DNA of 64,000 nucleotides from Citrobacter portucalensis. GTDB lineage: Bacteria > Pseudomonadota > Gammaproteobacteria > Enterobacterales > Enterobacteriaceae. Below the pieces are notes generated by a model that was not told the origin of the DNA, did not search any database, and saw only the letters and a list, made by a program, of their open reading frames with translations. Position 1 is the stretch's first letter, and every line of letters begins with the position of its first letter. Location of the stretch: contig NZ_MVFY01000004.1 in the NCBI RefSeq assembly GCF_002042885.1, forward strand, positions 62,001-126,000. Direction: 5' to 3'. Made by a program: the position numbers and the translations under genes. Positions 1-9,657 of the stretch are shown piece by piece.

Positions 1-2
1 AC

Positions 3-164
3 CTGACGGCGATTCTGCTGCTTTCTCCGGTTGTACATACCATCGCCAGCGACTATCTGCGCCAGCGAAAACTCGGGGTGCGCCCGGAATTCGATCCGCG
101 CCGTTATCCTGATATCAGACAACAGCTTGCGCCCGATAGCTGGGATGAAACGCCGCGCGAATAG
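3..164 (+). CDS. yaaJ: YaaJ, C-terminal end of an AGCS-family alanine/sodium symporter (partial)
   Basis: Only the last 53 codons are in the window; the gene enters from the left edge and ends with TAG at 162-164. The visible tail starts with the end of a hydrophobic segment ([16 protein letters not shown]) followed by a charged cytoplasmic tail rich in Arg, Asp and Glu. This matches the C-terminus of YaaJ, an inner-membrane amino-acid:cation symporter of the AGCS family, as I remember it. Its position next to yaaA is the same as in E. coli. Substrate is inferred from the family. Confidence 0.8.
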   Translation: MTAILLLSPVVHTIASDYLRQRKLGVRPEFDPRRYPDIRQQLAPDSWDETPRE

Positions 165-241
165 CGCGGCAATCGCAACCATCGATCAATTCAGTCGTTT
201 TTTTTGCTAAAGTCGCAGTAAATTTCCTGCAAGGACTGGAT

Positions 242-1015
242 ATGCTGATTCTGATTTCACCTGCAAAAACGCTCGACTACCAAAGCCCGCTGGCAACGAC
301 ACGTCATACGCTGCCCGAGTTGCTGGATCACTCTCAGCAGCTTATTCACGTGGCACGCCAACTCTCTGCACCGCAGATTGGCAAGCTCATGGGGATTAGC
401 GACAAGCTGGCGGATCTGAACGCCACCCGTTTCCATGACTGGCAGCCTGACTTCACGCCGGACAATGCACGTCAGGCCATTCTGGCGTTTAAAGGCGACG
501 TCTATACAGGGTTGCAGGCTGAAACCTTCAGCGAGGCGGATTTCGACTTCGCTCAACAGCATTTACGGATGCTGTCCGGGTTGTACGGCGTTTTGCGTCC
601 GCTGGATTTGATGCAGCCATACCGTCTGGAGATGGGCATTCGTCTGGCCAATGCGAAGGGTAAAGATCTCTACCAGTTCTGGGGAGATACCATCACCGAT
701 AAACTTAACGAAGCGCTGGAAGCGCAAGGCGACAGCGTGGTGATCAACCTCGCCTCGGATGAGTATTTTAAATCCGTGAAGCCGAAAAAACTCAACGCTG
801 AGCTTATCAAACCGGTCTTCCTCGACGAGAAGAACGGCAAGTTTAAAGTCATCAGCTTCTATGCCAAAAAAGCGCGCGGCCTGATGAGTCGCTACATTAT
901 TGAGAACCGCTTAACGCAACCGGAACAGCTGACCGCATTTAACAGCGAAGGCTACTTCTTTGATGAAGAAGCATCAGGAAACGGCGAACTGGTGTTTAAA
1001 CGCCACGAGCAATAG
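242..1015 (+). CDS. yaaA: Peroxide stress protein YaaA (DUF328/UPF0246)
   Basis: This 257-residue cytoplasmic protein begins [13 protein letters not shown], the conserved start of the YaaA family. In E. coli YaaA is induced by OxyR and limits free intracellular iron during hydrogen peroxide stress, which protects DNA and proteins from Fenton damage. The length is that of the family. An AAGGA Shine-Dalgarno lies 7 bases before the ATG. It runs convergently to thrC with a REP palindrome between them; the small gene yaaX that sits here in E. coli is absent. Confidence 0.95.
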   Translation: MLILISPAKTLDYQSPLATTRHTLPELLDHSQQLIHVARQLSAPQIGKLMGISDKLADLNATRFHDWQPDFTPDNARQAILAFKGDVYTGLQAETFSEADFDFAQQHLRMLSGLYGVLRPLDLMQPYRLEMGIRLANAKGKDLYQFWGDTITDKLNEALEAQGDSVVINLASDEYFKSVKPKKLNAELIKPVFLDEKNGKFKVISFYAKKARGLMSRYIIENRLTQPEQLTAFNSEGYFFDEEASGNGELVFKRHEQ

Positions 1016-1021
1016 TAAAAA

Positions 1022-1055
1022 GGCCGGATGACGGCTAACGCCTTATCCGGCCTAC
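1022..1055. repeat. REP palindrome between yaaA and thrC
   Basis: An inverted repeat with arms GGCCGGATGACGG and CGCCTTATCCGGCC, the sequence type repeated throughout this window. It lies between two convergent genes, where such elements often limit read-through or stabilise 3' ends. Confidence 0.8.
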
Positions 1056-1099
1056 AGGTTTTGTCGGCCCGCTATGCAAAGCGCCAGCGGGCGCAACCG

Positions 1100-2386
1100 T
1101 TAACCGCGGGTCATCATCAGCTTGCGCAGTTCAGCAAAATCAGCTGGCAGGTGATGAGAAAGCAGCGGCAGGTCCGCGCGTTCCGCCAGTTCTTTTGGCA
1201 ACGCCAGCGTCAGGTCAAGAATCTCTTCAACGCTTTCTTTAAACTTCGCCGGATGCGCAGTACCAAGGAACAGGCCGTACTCGCCAGGATTCAGTTGGTC
1301 ACGCAGCGCTCGGTAAGCCACCGCCGCATGCGGTTCTGAGGTGTAGCCTATCTCATGTAACTCACGCATCGTGTCCTGAGTCGTCGCATCGTCAACAGCG
1401 GCATAACCCAGCTCATTCAGACGCCAGATTTTACGGCGGAACAGTTCTTCCACGCGCGGCCAGTTGTTCGGCTGGCTGACATCCATCGCATTCGACAACG
1501 TTGCCTGGGTCGCTTTCGGCGCCCACTCACCTTCTGCAAGGAAACGCGGAACCGTATCGTTAACGTTCGTCGCCGCGATAAAACGCTTCACCGGCAAGCC
1601 CAGTGATTTCGCCAGCAGCCCGGCGGTCAGATCGCCAAAGTTACCGCTGGGAACGGAAATCACCAGTTGATTACGCGCCTCTTGCGGCAGTTGGGCCACA
1701 GCCTCAAAGTAGTAACAGATTTGCGCCAACAGACGGCTGATGTTAATTGAGTTAGCCGAGTTCAGTCCCAGAGCCACCTTCAGCTCTTCGTCATCAAACG
1801 CCTGTTTCACCAGCGCCTGGCAGGCATCAAAATCGCCATCAATCGCCACAGTTTCAATGTTACCGCCCAGCGTACAGAACAGTTTTTCCTGTAATGGGCT
1901 GATCTTGCCGTTCGGGTAGAGGATCACCACGCGCACATTTTTCAGGCCATAAAAGGCATGCGCAACCGCCGCCCCGGTGTCTCCGGAGGTCGCCGTCAGA
2001 ATCGTTACCGGTTTGTCGCCACTGATGTGCGTCAGCATCTGCGCCATAAAGCGCCCGCCAAAGTCTTTAAATGCAAGCGTAGGGCCGTGGAACAGTTCCA
2101 GACAGCCGACATCCGCGGCAACCTGGGCAACCGGAGCCGGAAAGGCAAATGCCGCACGCACGCGCTCTTCCAGAATTTCCTGAGGGATCTCATCACCAAT
2201 AAATGCGGACAGGATCTTCGCGCTGCGGCTAACGAAGTCCTGGTTCAGCATCTCATCCACTTCTGTCAGATTGAATTCCGGTAGATCGTGCGGAAAAAAC
2301 AATCCCTGATTCTTGCCCAGTCCTTGCGTAACAGCCTGTGCAAAGCTGACCTGTTCGTTGTGATCTTTCAGATTATACAGTTTCAT
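1100..2386 (-). CDS. thrC: Threonine synthase
   Basis: ThrC converts O-phosphohomoserine to L-threonine with pyridoxal phosphate, the last step of the pathway. The 428-residue protein has the usual length and the conserved PLP-lysine motif GPTLAFKDFG with Lys107. The glycine-rich phosphate loop SGDTGAA and the late motif FLGTAHPAKF are also present. It is the third structural gene of thrABC and starts 3 bases after the thrB stop codon, so it should be translated from the same mRNA under thrL attenuation. Confidence 0.98.
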   Translation of the reverse strand: MKLYNLKDHNEQVSFAQAVTQGLGKNQGLFFPHDLPEFNLTEVDEMLNQDFVSRSAKILSAFIGDEIPQEILEERVRAAFAFPAPVAQVAADVGCLELFHGPTLAFKDFGGRFMAQMLTHISGDKPVTILTATSGDTGAAVAHAFYGLKNVRVVILYPNGKISPLQEKLFCTLGGNIETVAIDGDFDACQALVKQAFDDEELKVALGLNSANSINISRLLAQICYYFEAVAQLPQEARNQLVISVPSGNFGDLTAGLLAKSLGLPVKRFIAATNVNDTVPRFLAEGEWAPKATQATLSNAMDVSQPNNWPRVEELFRRKIWRLNELGYAAVDDATTQDTMRELHEIGYTSEPHAAVAYRALRDQLNPGEYGLFLGTAHPAKFKESVEEILDLTLALPKELAERADLPLLSHHLPADFAELRKLMMTRG

Positions 2387-2389
2387 TGA

Positions 2390-3319
2390 TTATCCCAGTA
2401 CCCGTGCGCCCGCCGTGTCCAGCCGGCAAATATGAACAAAGCCTTCCTGATTTTGCAGGTAATTTTTACCCAGCCAATCTGCTACGCGCTGTGCCGTATC
2501 CGGCTTATCGCACAAAGCGAACAGCGTCGGCCCAGACCCAGATATACCGCTGGCCAGCGCGCCAATTTCTGCGACCGCCTGACGCGCCTGGCTAAAGCCT
2601 GGCAGCAAGCGGGTACGATACGGCTCAGCAATGACATCTTTCATCAGCTTCGCGGCCAGAAGAGGCTGACGGGAATAGCAGGCATGGATGAATCCAGCCA
2701 GATGCCGCCCGTGAGCGATACAGTCCTGACGGCGATACTGCGCTGGGAGAATCGCCCGCGCTTCAGCCGTCGACACTTTAATCCCTGGATACGCCAGTAC
2801 CCACAGCCACTCATCAAAGCCTGGCACCTGCTGGCTAATAATGCCGTTTTCTTCAATCATTAACTGCATACCGCCCAAAAAGCACGGAGCGACGTTATCG
2901 TAATGAATGCTGCCGGAGATACGCCCTTCAAGTTCGCCCATTATCGCTAACAGGCGCGTATCGTTGAGCGGCTTACCGCAATGTTCGTTCATAGCGACTA
3001 ACGCCGCCACGACGGAACAGGCGCTGGAGCCTAACCCGGAGCCAATCGGCATATTTTTTTCCAGCGTCATCGCCACCGGAACGGTTTTACCCAGCTCCTG
3101 GCAGAATCGCTCCCAACACTGGTAGACAATATTTTCACGTGGCTCGGACGGCAGTTTGTTGGCAAAGCGCCCAAGGTTGTTCAGGCTGAACTGGTCAGCC
3201 GCCTCAACGGACACCACATCACCCAACAGCGAACCGTCCACCGGAGTTACCGCCGCACCGAGTACATCAAACCCGACGCTCATATTGGCACTGGAAGCCG
3301 GGGCATAAACTCTCACCAT
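2390..3319 (-). CDS. thrB: Homoserine kinase
   Basis: ThrB phosphorylates L-homoserine with ATP. It belongs to the GHMP kinase family: the N-terminal motif [20 protein letters not shown] and the ATP-binding loop [10 protein letters not shown] (about residues 91-100) are both present, with the C-terminal motif [11 protein letters not shown]. The 309-residue length is normal. It begins one base after the thrA stop codon, which indicates translational coupling in thrABC. Confidence 0.98.
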   Translation of the reverse strand: MVRVYAPASSANMSVGFDVLGAAVTPVDGSLLGDVVSVEAADQFSLNNLGRFANKLPSEPRENIVYQCWERFCQELGKTVPVAMTLEKNMPIGSGLGSSACSVVAALVAMNEHCGKPLNDTRLLAIMGELEGRISGSIHYDNVAPCFLGGMQLMIEENGIISQQVPGFDEWLWVLAYPGIKVSTAEARAILPAQYRRQDCIAHGRHLAGFIHACYSRQPLLAAKLMKDVIAEPYRTRLLPGFSQARQAVAEIGALASGISGSGPTLFALCDKPDTAQRVADWLGKNYLQNQEGFVHICRLDTAGARVLG

Positions 3320-3320
3320 G

Positions 3321-5783
3321 TCAGACTCCTAACTTCCATGAAAGGGTGCGTAGCAGGTCGGCAAAGACGCCCGCCGCCGTCACATCGTTACCTGCGCCAT
3401 ATCCGCGCAGAACCAACGGTAACGGCTGATAATAGTGGCTATAGAACGCCAGCGCGTTTTCACCGTTTTTCACTTTAAACAGCGGATCGTTGCCGTCTAC
3501 TGCATCAATTTTCACGCGACAAACACCGTCCTCTTCGATATTGCCAACATAGCGCAATACTTTTCCCTCATCACGGGCTTTCGCCACGCGCGCGGCAAAG
3601 ACGTCATCCAGCTGCGACAATTTCGCCATAAACGCGGAAACATCACCGGAGTCATCAAACTCTTTTGGCAGGACCGGCTCAATGACAATGTCAGAAAGCT
3701 CCAGCTCACGACCAGTTTCACGGGCCAGGATCAGCAGCTTACGCGCCACGTCCGTACCGGAAAGATCGTCACGCGGATCGGGTTCGGTATAGCCCATCTC
3801 ACGCGCCAGGGTGGTGGCCTGCGAGAAGCTCATGCCTTCATCCAGCTTGCCGAAAATAAACGACAGTGAGCCAGAAAGGATGCCTGAAAAACGTTGCAGT
3901 TCATCACCTGCGCTGAGCAGATTTTGCAGGTTTTCAATAACCGGCAAGCCCGCGCCCACGTTGGTGTCGTACAGGAATTTACGACGAGACTTCGCGGCGG
4001 CAAAACGCAGCTGATGATAGTAATCCATCGACGACGTGTTGGCCTTTTTGTTCGGCGTAACCACGTGGAAGCCTTCACGCAAGAAGTCGGCATATTGATC
4101 CGCTACCGCCTGGCTTGACGTACAGTCGACAATCACCGGATTGAGCAGATGGTATTCTTTCACCAGACGAATTAAGCGCCCAAGGTTGAAAGGCTCTTTC
4201 GCGCTCTCCAGCTCCGACTGCCAGTTTTCCAGATTCAGACCGTGGACGTTGGTCAGCAGGGCCTTCGAGTTCGCCACACCGCACACGCGCAGATCGATAT
4301 GCTTCTTTTTGAGCCAGGTTTGCTGACGTTTAAGCTGCTCCAGCAGCGCACCGCCCACGCCGCCTACGCCAATCACAAACACTTCAATCACCTGGTCGGT
4401 GTTGAACAGCATCTGATGGGTCACGCGTACGCCGGTGGTCGCGTCATCGTTATTCACCACCACCGAAATAGAACGCTCAGACGAGCCCTGGGCGATCGCT
4501 ACAATATTGATGTTCGCCCGAGCCAGCGCGGCAAAGAACTTCGCCGAGATGCCGCGCAGGGTGCGCATACCATCGCCAACAACAGAGATGATGGCCAGAC
4601 GCTCAGTCACCGCCAGCGGCTCCAGCAGGCCTTCTTTCAGCTCGAGGTAGAATTCATCCTGCATAGCGCGTTGTGCACGCGCGCAGTCGCCCTGCGGGAC
4701 GCAGAAGCTGATGCTGTATTCAGAAGAGGATTGGGTGATCAGCACTACCGAGATGCCCGCACGCGACATTGCGGCAAAAACGCGCGCCGCCATGCCCACC
4801 ATGCCTTTCATTCCAGGGCCGGAAACGCTAAACATCGCCATGTTATTGAGGTTAGAAATACCTTTTACCGGCAAATCATCGTCATCACTGCTGGCACCGA
4901 TCAGCGTACCGGGCGCTTGCGGATTGCCGGTATTTTTAATCAGGCACGGGATCTGGAACTGGGCAATAGGGGTAATGGTGCGCGGGTGCAGCACTTTAGC
5001 GCCGAAGTAAGAAAGCTCCATCGCTTCCTGATAAGACATCGACTTAAGCAGTCGGGCGTCGGGTACCTGACGCGGATCGCAAGTATATACACCGTCGACA
5101 TCGGTCCAGATTTCACAACAATCGGCACGCAAACAGGCGGCCAGTACGGCGGCAGAGTAGTCAGAGCCATTACGCCCCAACACCACTAACTCACCTTTTT
5201 CATTTCCAGCGGTAAACCCTGCCATCAGAATCATGTGGTCCGCAGGAATACGGCTGGCGGCGATGCGGCGCGTAGATTCGGCGATATCAACGGTAGATTC
5301 GAGGTAATGGCCGACAGCCAGCAATTTCTCCACCGGGTCGATGACCGTTACGTTATGCCCGCGTGCTTCCAGCAGGCCGGCCATGATAGCAATCGACATT
5401 TTTTCACCACGGCAGATAAGCGCGGCATTGATACTGTCCGGGCACTGTCCCAGCAGGCTGATGCCGTGCAGGACGTGCTTAATCTGGGCAAATTCTTGTT
5501 CAACAAAGGCTTTGAGCTGCGCCAGCGGAAAACCTGGTTGCTCGGCGGCAAGACCCACCAGCAGCTCGGAGAAAATGCGTTCGGCGTCGCTGATATTAGC
5601 TAAAGCATCCTGACCACCGATGGTCTTCTCAATCATTGCCACCAGATGGTTGGTAATTTTTGCGGGGGCAGAGAGAACGGTTGCGACCTGCCCCTGTCTG
5701 GCATTGCTTTCCAGAATATCGGCAACCCGCAGAAAGCGCTCTGCATTTGCCACTGATGTACCGCCGAACTTCAACACTCGCAT
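3321..5783 (-). CDS. thrA: Bifunctional aspartokinase I / homoserine dehydrogenase I
   Basis: ThrA catalyses the first and third steps from aspartate to threonine and is feedback-inhibited by threonine. The 820-residue protein has an N-terminal aspartokinase domain opening with [13 protein letters not shown], paired ACT regulatory domains at about 315-460 ([15 protein letters not shown] and [10 protein letters not shown]), and a C-terminal homoserine dehydrogenase domain whose Rossmann loop [11 protein letters not shown] starts near residue 465. It is the first structural gene of the operon, preceded by the thrL leader and attenuator. Confidence 0.98.
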   Translation of the reverse strand: MRVLKFGGTSVANAERFLRVADILESNARQGQVATVLSAPAKITNHLVAMIEKTIGGQDALANISDAERIFSELLVGLAAEQPGFPLAQLKAFVEQEFAQIKHVLHGISLLGQCPDSINAALICRGEKMSIAIMAGLLEARGHNVTVIDPVEKLLAVGHYLESTVDIAESTRRIAASRIPADHMILMAGFTAGNEKGELVVLGRNGSDYSAAVLAACLRADCCEIWTDVDGVYTCDPRQVPDARLLKSMSYQEAMELSYFGAKVLHPRTITPIAQFQIPCLIKNTGNPQAPGTLIGASSDDDDLPVKGISNLNNMAMFSVSGPGMKGMVGMAARVFAAMSRAGISVVLITQSSSEYSISFCVPQGDCARAQRAMQDEFYLELKEGLLEPLAVTERLAIISVVGDGMRTLRGISAKFFAALARANINIVAIAQGSSERSISVVVNNDDATTGVRVTHQMLFNTDQVIEVFVIGVGGVGGALLEQLKRQQTWLKKKHIDLRVCGVANSKALLTNVHGLNLENWQSELESAKEPFNLGRLIRLVKEYHLLNPVIVDCTSSQAVADQYADFLREGFHVVTPNKKANTSSMDYYHQLRFAAAKSRRKFLYDTNVGAGLPVIENLQNLLSAGDELQRFSGILSGSLSFIFGKLDEGMSFSQATTLAREMGYTEPDPRDDLSGTDVARKLLILARETGRELELSDIVIEPVLPKEFDDSGDVSAFMAKLSQLDDVFAARVAKARDEGKVLRYVGNIEEDGVCRVKIDAVDGNDPLFKVKNGENALAFYSHYYQPLPLVLRGYGAGNDVTAAGVFADLLRTLSWKLGV

Positions 5784-5807
5784 GGTTTACCTCATTGCCT
5801 TTGGTCG

Positions 5808-5838
5808 AAAAAAAAGCCCGCACTGTTTAGGTGCGGGC
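5808..5838 (-). terminator. thr operon attenuator hairpin
   Basis: Between thrL and thrA, an 8-bp perfect stem GCCCGCAC/GTGCGGGC (5816-5838) with a 7-base loop is followed on the minus strand by eight uridines. It is an intrinsic terminator. By its position after a Thr/Ile-rich leader peptide it is the classical thr attenuator, which terminates when charged tRNA-Thr and tRNA-Ile are abundant. Confidence 0.92.
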
Positions 5839-5862
5839 TTTTTCTTGTGTTTCCTGTACGCG

Positions 5863-5928
5863 TCAGCCCGCACCGTTACCTGTGGTAATGGTGATGGTTG
5901 TAGTAATGGTGATGCTGATGCGTTTCAT
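5863..5928 (-). CDS. thrL: thr operon leader peptide ThrL
   Basis: A 21-codon ORF opens with MKRIS and ends with GNGAG. Its centre is almost only threonine and isoleucine codons (7 Thr and 4 Ile in residues 5-16), as expected for a peptide whose ribosome stalls when these amino acids are scarce. Stalling would favour an antiterminator over the downstream hairpin. Length, start and end match the known ThrL leader. Confidence 0.95.
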   Translation of the reverse strand: MKRISITITTTITITTGNGAG

Positions 5929-6005
5929 GATGTTGTGTGCTCTGTAATTATTTATTATCTGTCCTGTATTCTTTTAGGGTTAAAGTATCTGCTGACCTAA
6001 GTCAA
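5929..6005 (-). promoter_or_regulatory. thr operon promoter region
   Basis: The 77 bases upstream of thrL keep the block TTGACTTAGGTCA (6005 downward) and the sequence just before thrL (ATTACAGAG..ACACAACATC) that I recall from the E. coli thr promoter and leader. I do not assign exact -35 and -10 boxes. Confidence 0.5.
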
Positions 6006-6139
6006 TAAATTTTTAAATTGATCACATTCCGAAACTTGTTCATGAGCGACTGCTTGCCCTTTTACTTTCAACTAATACAGCATGTTGAGCCCACTTGAAC
6101 CAAGAACAAAACACTACACAACAAAAATTGTTCGACATT

Positions 6140-6826
6140 TTATTTTGTGATGTTTTTTTCAATATCATGTAAAAAACGGTGCAACATTGCCGTGTCTCGC
6201 TGCCCCAACAGACCCATTCGCTGTTGCAACCAGTCCGTCAGCTTGATGTCGTCAGAAACGTTCAGCGTGGCTAATAAACGCAAAACGCGTGCACGCAATG
6301 CCTGCAGCTGAAGTTCATCCGTCACCTCAACGTTTTTGGCTGGTTGTTGTATTAAACCTGCTAATTGATAGCAATACACCATCACCGCCTGCCCCAAATT
6401 GAGTGAAGGATAGTCAGCGACCATCGGTACACCAGTGAGTACATCTGCCAGCGCTAATTCTTCATTGGTCAGCCCCGAATCTTCACGACCAAACACCAGC
6501 GCTGCATGTTCCATCCACGTGGATTTCTCCTGTAACAGGGGAACCAGTTCGACCGGGGTGGCGTAATAATGGAACTTCGCCCGGCTACGCGCGGTGGTCG
6601 CAACGGTAAAATCAACGTCGTGAAGCGCATCGGCTAACGTTGGAAAAACGTTAATATTATCAATAATGTCGCCCGATCCATGCGCGACCCATCGCGTGGC
6701 GGGTTCCAGGTGCGCCTCGCTGTCAACGATACGTAATTGAGTGAATCCCATGGTCTTCATCGCACGGGCAGCCGCGCCAATATTTTCCGCTCTGGCAGGG
6801 GCAACCAGAATAATTGTTAAACGCAT
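6140..6826 (-). CDS. yjtD: SPOUT-family tRNA/rRNA methyltransferase YjtD (LasT)
   Basis: A 228-residue protein of the TrmH/TrmJ-type SPOUT class, which transfers methyl from S-adenosylmethionine to RNA ribose through a knotted C-terminal fold. Family motifs seen are the N-terminal PARAENIGAAARAMK, the middle ALVFGREDSGLTNEE and the knot motif YPSLNLGQAVMVYCYQL. The start at 6826 (MRLTII) is preferred over one 15 codons upstream because it has an AAAGAG ribosome site and the family length. The exact RNA target is not known to me. Confidence 0.9.
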   Translation of the reverse strand: MRLTIILVAPARAENIGAAARAMKTMGFTQLRIVDSEAHLEPATRWVAHGSGDIIDNINVFPTLADALHDVDFTVATTARSRAKFHYYATPVELVPLLQEKSTWMEHAALVFGREDSGLTNEELALADVLTGVPMVADYPSLNLGQAVMVYCYQLAGLIQQPAKNVEVTDELQLQALRARVLRLLATLNVSDDIKLTDWLQQRMGLLGQRDTAMLHRFLHDIEKNITK

Positions 6827-7225
6827 TTCGATACTCTTTTTGGTCAGTCTGCAAGTAATAATGTGACGCACGTCAACATATTACGCAGCGCAAATTTACA
6901 TTTTTTTAACAGAAGTCACTGAAAAAGGATTTCGCATCCGGTAAAAAATGCTAAACTATTTCCAAACTGTACTATTGCTTTTTATGTTAACAAAAGTTGT
7001 ATATCCCTCTGTTTATCCATGATAATTTATTTTAAAATGGATCGCATTGGTTGGATTCATTACATTTATTAATTAGCTCGTGCAACTAGTTGTAATATTG
7101 CAATTTTGTGATGAAAGCAAACATTTGGATACGTTGATTTCATCAAACTGTTAACGTGCTACAATTGAACTTGATATATGTCAACGAAGCGTAGTTTTAT
7201 TGGGTGTCCGGCATGTCTTAGCCTG
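6827..7225. other. Intergenic region between yjtD and yjjY: distal arcA regulatory DNA
   Basis: About 400 bases without a gene. The DNA is AT-rich. It has an FNR-type site at 7171 and conserved sequence upstream of arcA. The long untranslated leader of arcA probably begins here and runs through yjjY in antisense. I see no further ORF or structured RNA. Confidence 0.5.
7171..7184 (+). promoter_or_regulatory. FNR-type binding site upstream of arcA
   Basis: TTGATATATGTCAA matches the FNR consensus TTGAT-N4-ATCAA at 9 of 10 defined positions. It lies 278 bp before the arcA start codon. FNR is known to raise arcA transcription anaerobically in E. coli from a distant upstream promoter, which fits this position. 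Confidence 0.65.
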
Positions 7226-7366
7226 TTATGTTGCTGTTAAAATGGTTAGGATGACAGCCGTTTTTGACACTGTCGGGTCCAGAGGGAAACTACCCACGAC
7301 CAAGCTAATGATGTTGTTGACGTTGATGGAAAGTGCATCAAGAACGCAATTACGTACTTTAGTCAT
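7226..7366 (-). CDS. yjjY: Small protein YjjY
   Basis: A 46-codon ORF on the strand opposite arcA, starting MTKVRNCVLDAL and ending LTILTAT. It matches the E. coli YjjY sequence as I remember it, at almost every residue, which supports its being a real, conserved small protein. It has no known domain and its function is unknown. It lies inside the arcA upstream region, so part of its conservation could also come from arcA regulatory DNA. Confidence 0.75.
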   Translation of the reverse strand: MTKVRNCVLDALSINVNNIISLVVGSFPLDPTVSKTAVILTILTAT

Positions 7367-7461
7367 GTTACGCCGATCATGTTAATTTACGGCATGCATC
7401 AGGCAGGTCAGGGACTTTTGTACTTCCTGTTTCGATTTAGTTGGCAATTTAGGTAGCAAAC

Positions 7462-8178
7462 ATGCAGACCCCGCACATTCTTATCGTTGAAGACGAGTTA
7501 GTAACACGCAACACGTTGAAAAGCATTTTCGAAGCAGAAGGCTATGATGTATTCGAAGCGACAGATGGCGCGGAAATGCATCAGATTCTCTCTGAATATG
7601 ACATCAACCTTGTGATTATGGATATCAATCTGCCTGGGAAAAATGGCCTACTGTTAGCGCGCGAACTTCGCGAACAAGCTAACGTTGCGCTGATGTTCCT
7701 GACGGGCCGTGATAACGAAGTCGATAAAATTCTCGGCCTCGAAATCGGCGCAGACGATTACATCACCAAGCCGTTTAACCCGCGCGAACTGACTATCCGT
7801 GCTCGTAACCTGCTGTCCCGTACCATGAACCTGGGTACTGTCAGCGAAGAACGCCGTAGCGTCGAAAGCTACAAGTTCAACGGCTGGGAGCTGGACATCA
7901 ACAGCCGCTCTCTGATTGGTCCTGACGGCGAGCAGTATAAACTGCCACGCAGCGAATTCCGTGCAATGCTTCACTTCTGTGAGAATCCGGGCAAAATCCA
8001 GTCTCGCGCAGAACTGCTGAAAAAAATGACCGGTCGCGAACTGAAGCCGCATGACCGTACCGTTGACGTGACTATCCGCCGCATTCGTAAACATTTCGAA
8101 TCTACGCCGGATACGCCAGAAATCATCGCCACCATTCACGGTGAAGGCTACCGTTTCTGCGGCGACCTGCAGGATTAA
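7462..8178 (+). CDS. arcA: Two-component response regulator ArcA
   Basis: ArcA is the regulator of the ArcBA system and controls respiratory genes under low oxygen. The 238-residue protein has an N-terminal receiver domain with acidic residues E10/D11, phospho-acceptor Asp54 (VIMDINLPG) and the conserved Lys of [12 protein letters not shown]-terminal OmpR-type winged helix (about 135-235) follows. It is practically identical to E. coli ArcA from memory. It converges on creD with a shared terminator. Confidence 0.98.
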   Translation: MQTPHILIVEDELVTRNTLKSIFEAEGYDVFEATDGAEMHQILSEYDINLVIMDINLPGKNGLLLARELREQANVALMFLTGRDNEVDKILGLEIGADDYITKPFNPRELTIRARNLLSRTMNLGTVSEERRSVESYKFNGWELDINSRSLIGPDGEQYKLPRSEFRAMLHFCENPGKIQSRAELLKKMTGRELKPHDRTVDVTIRRIRKHFESTPDTPEIIATIHGEGYRFCGDLQD

Positions 8179-8193
8179 TTCAATCCTTACAGG

Positions 8194-8224
8194 TAAAAAA
8201 ACGGCGCATTATGCGCCGTTTTTC
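8194..8224 (+). terminator. arcA/creD bidirectional terminator
   Basis: A stem of AAACGGCGCAT pairing with ATGCGCCGTTT (8199-8222) is flanked by an A-run on the left and a T-run on the right. It can therefore terminate arcA transcripts and, from the other side, the cre operon. Confidence 0.85.
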
Positions 8225-8238
8225 ATTTCCCCACCGCC

Positions 8239-9600
8239 CTATTTCCATAGGCGAAACTCGTCACTCTGCGCAGGCAGAGGCTCCGGAATTTCTGTCGGCT
8301 TTGGTTTTGGCTGTGCCAGCGAGTGCCAGTCAAGATGACGAGTCAGGAACATCACGCCACACAACGCGACCAACAGCACGCCGGTTCCCAGCAGTAAAGA
8401 GCTGTCCTGTGAACGTAGCAGCACCCACATCACCCCATCCAACCCCAGCAGCGCCACGGTGAATAAAATACTGTTCCGCCAACTCTGTAATATCGCCTGC
8501 AGATACACCCCGTTCATTAACGCGCCTACCAGGCTTGCCGTAATCCACGCCGCCGTAAACCCAATGTGCTCAGACAATGCCAGCAGCAGCAGATAAAACA
8601 TCACCAGCGATAGCCCCACCAGCAGATACTGCATCGGGTGCAGACGCAGGCTGGTCATACTTTCAAGCACGAAGAAAGACATAAAGGTCAGTACAATCAG
8701 CAGGATGGCATACTTGGTAGCCCTGTCCGTTAACTGATACTGATCCGCTGGCGTGGCGACGGCAACGCTAAATGCAGGCATTCCCTTCCAGCCAATCTTT
8801 TCGCCATCAAAGCGTTCGCCGAGGTTATTCGCGAACCAGCTGCTTTGCCACTGGGCCTTAAATCCTGATTCGCTGATTTCGCGCTTCGCCGGGAGGAAAT
8901 CCCCAAGAAAGTTGGGATGCGGCCAGTTGCTGGTTAAAGTCATTTCACTGTTACGGCCAACCGGAACAACGGAGAAATCTCCGGTTCCGCTCAAATTCAA
9001 CGACAGCACCATGCTCAGGTTTTGCTCCGCCCAGCTCGCGTCAGGTAGCGGAATGTGGATCCCTTGAGCTCCTCCATCCAGCCCCGTCCCTGGCTCAACG
9101 GCCAGCGATTCCCCATTGACCTGCAGCGCTTGCACCACGCCGATCCCGCGCGCATCCCCCACGCCAACCACGATAAACGGTTTGCCGACGCTGACGTTGG
9201 GATGGTTTAAATCACGCAAGCGTTCAGCGTTAAACTCGGCCTTCACCGAGAGATCATTGTGCCAGACCTGGCCTTCGTAAATACCGATTTTACGCGCTTC
9301 AACGTTCTGATTCCCCTCAACCACCATCGACTCCGGGAGCCAGAAATGGATATAGCTGCGCTTACGCTGGATCTGTTTGTCGCCTTCCAGCTCGATATAC
9401 AGTTCCGTCACCGGGACGGCAATCAGCGGCCCGACCATCTTTTGCGGCCCGCTGGTGCTCTGACGAATAGCATCTTCGACTTCATCACGATAATCCGATC
9501 GCTCAACGATTATCTGCCTGACCATCGTCAGTGGAATTAACAGCAGTAATATTGCGCCGCCTAAGGTGACGATTTTCCAAAACAGGGGTGATTTAAACAT
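8239..9600 (-). CDS. creD: Inner-membrane protein CreD
   Basis: A 453-residue membrane protein with one N-terminal segment (about 9-27), a large periplasmic domain (30-300) and a cluster of membrane segments in the last 150 residues, as in the CreD family (DUF4450/cefoxitin-resistance-type inner-membrane protein). In E. coli it is the most strongly CreBC-induced gene and contributes to colicin E2 tolerance. The biochemical role is unknown. A perfect cre-tag lies 62-77 bases before its ATG. Confidence 0.95.
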   Translation of the reverse strand: MFKSPLFWKIVTLGGAILLLLIPLTMVRQIIVERSDYRDEVEDAIRQSTSGPQKMVGPLIAVPVTELYIELEGDKQIQRKRSYIHFWLPESMVVEGNQNVEARKIGIYEGQVWHNDLSVKAEFNAERLRDLNHPNVSVGKPFIVVGVGDARGIGVVQALQVNGESLAVEPGTGLDGGAQGIHIPLPDASWAEQNLSMVLSLNLSGTGDFSVVPVGRNSEMTLTSNWPHPNFLGDFLPAKREISESGFKAQWQSSWFANNLGERFDGEKIGWKGMPAFSVAVATPADQYQLTDRATKYAILLIVLTFMSFFVLESMTSLRLHPMQYLLVGLSLVMFYLLLLALSEHIGFTAAWITASLVGALMNGVYLQAILQSWRNSILFTVALLGLDGVMWVLLRSQDSSLLLGTGVLLVALCGVMFLTRHLDWHSLAQPKPKPTEIPEPLPAQSDEFRLWK

Positions 9601-9657
9601 AGCGTTCTCCTTTGCAATATCAGCAAGGTAGAACAGCTATGTGCGGAGAATTTGAAG

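Noticed and set aside
1028-1339. 103-codon frame starting in the REP element next to yaaA
   Set aside because: It is REP sequence followed by the antisense of thrC.
4242-5189. 315-codon frame opposite thrA
   Set aside because: Antisense shadow of a strongly conserved gene, with His/Arg-rich composition typical of reverse-strand frames and no recognisable domain.
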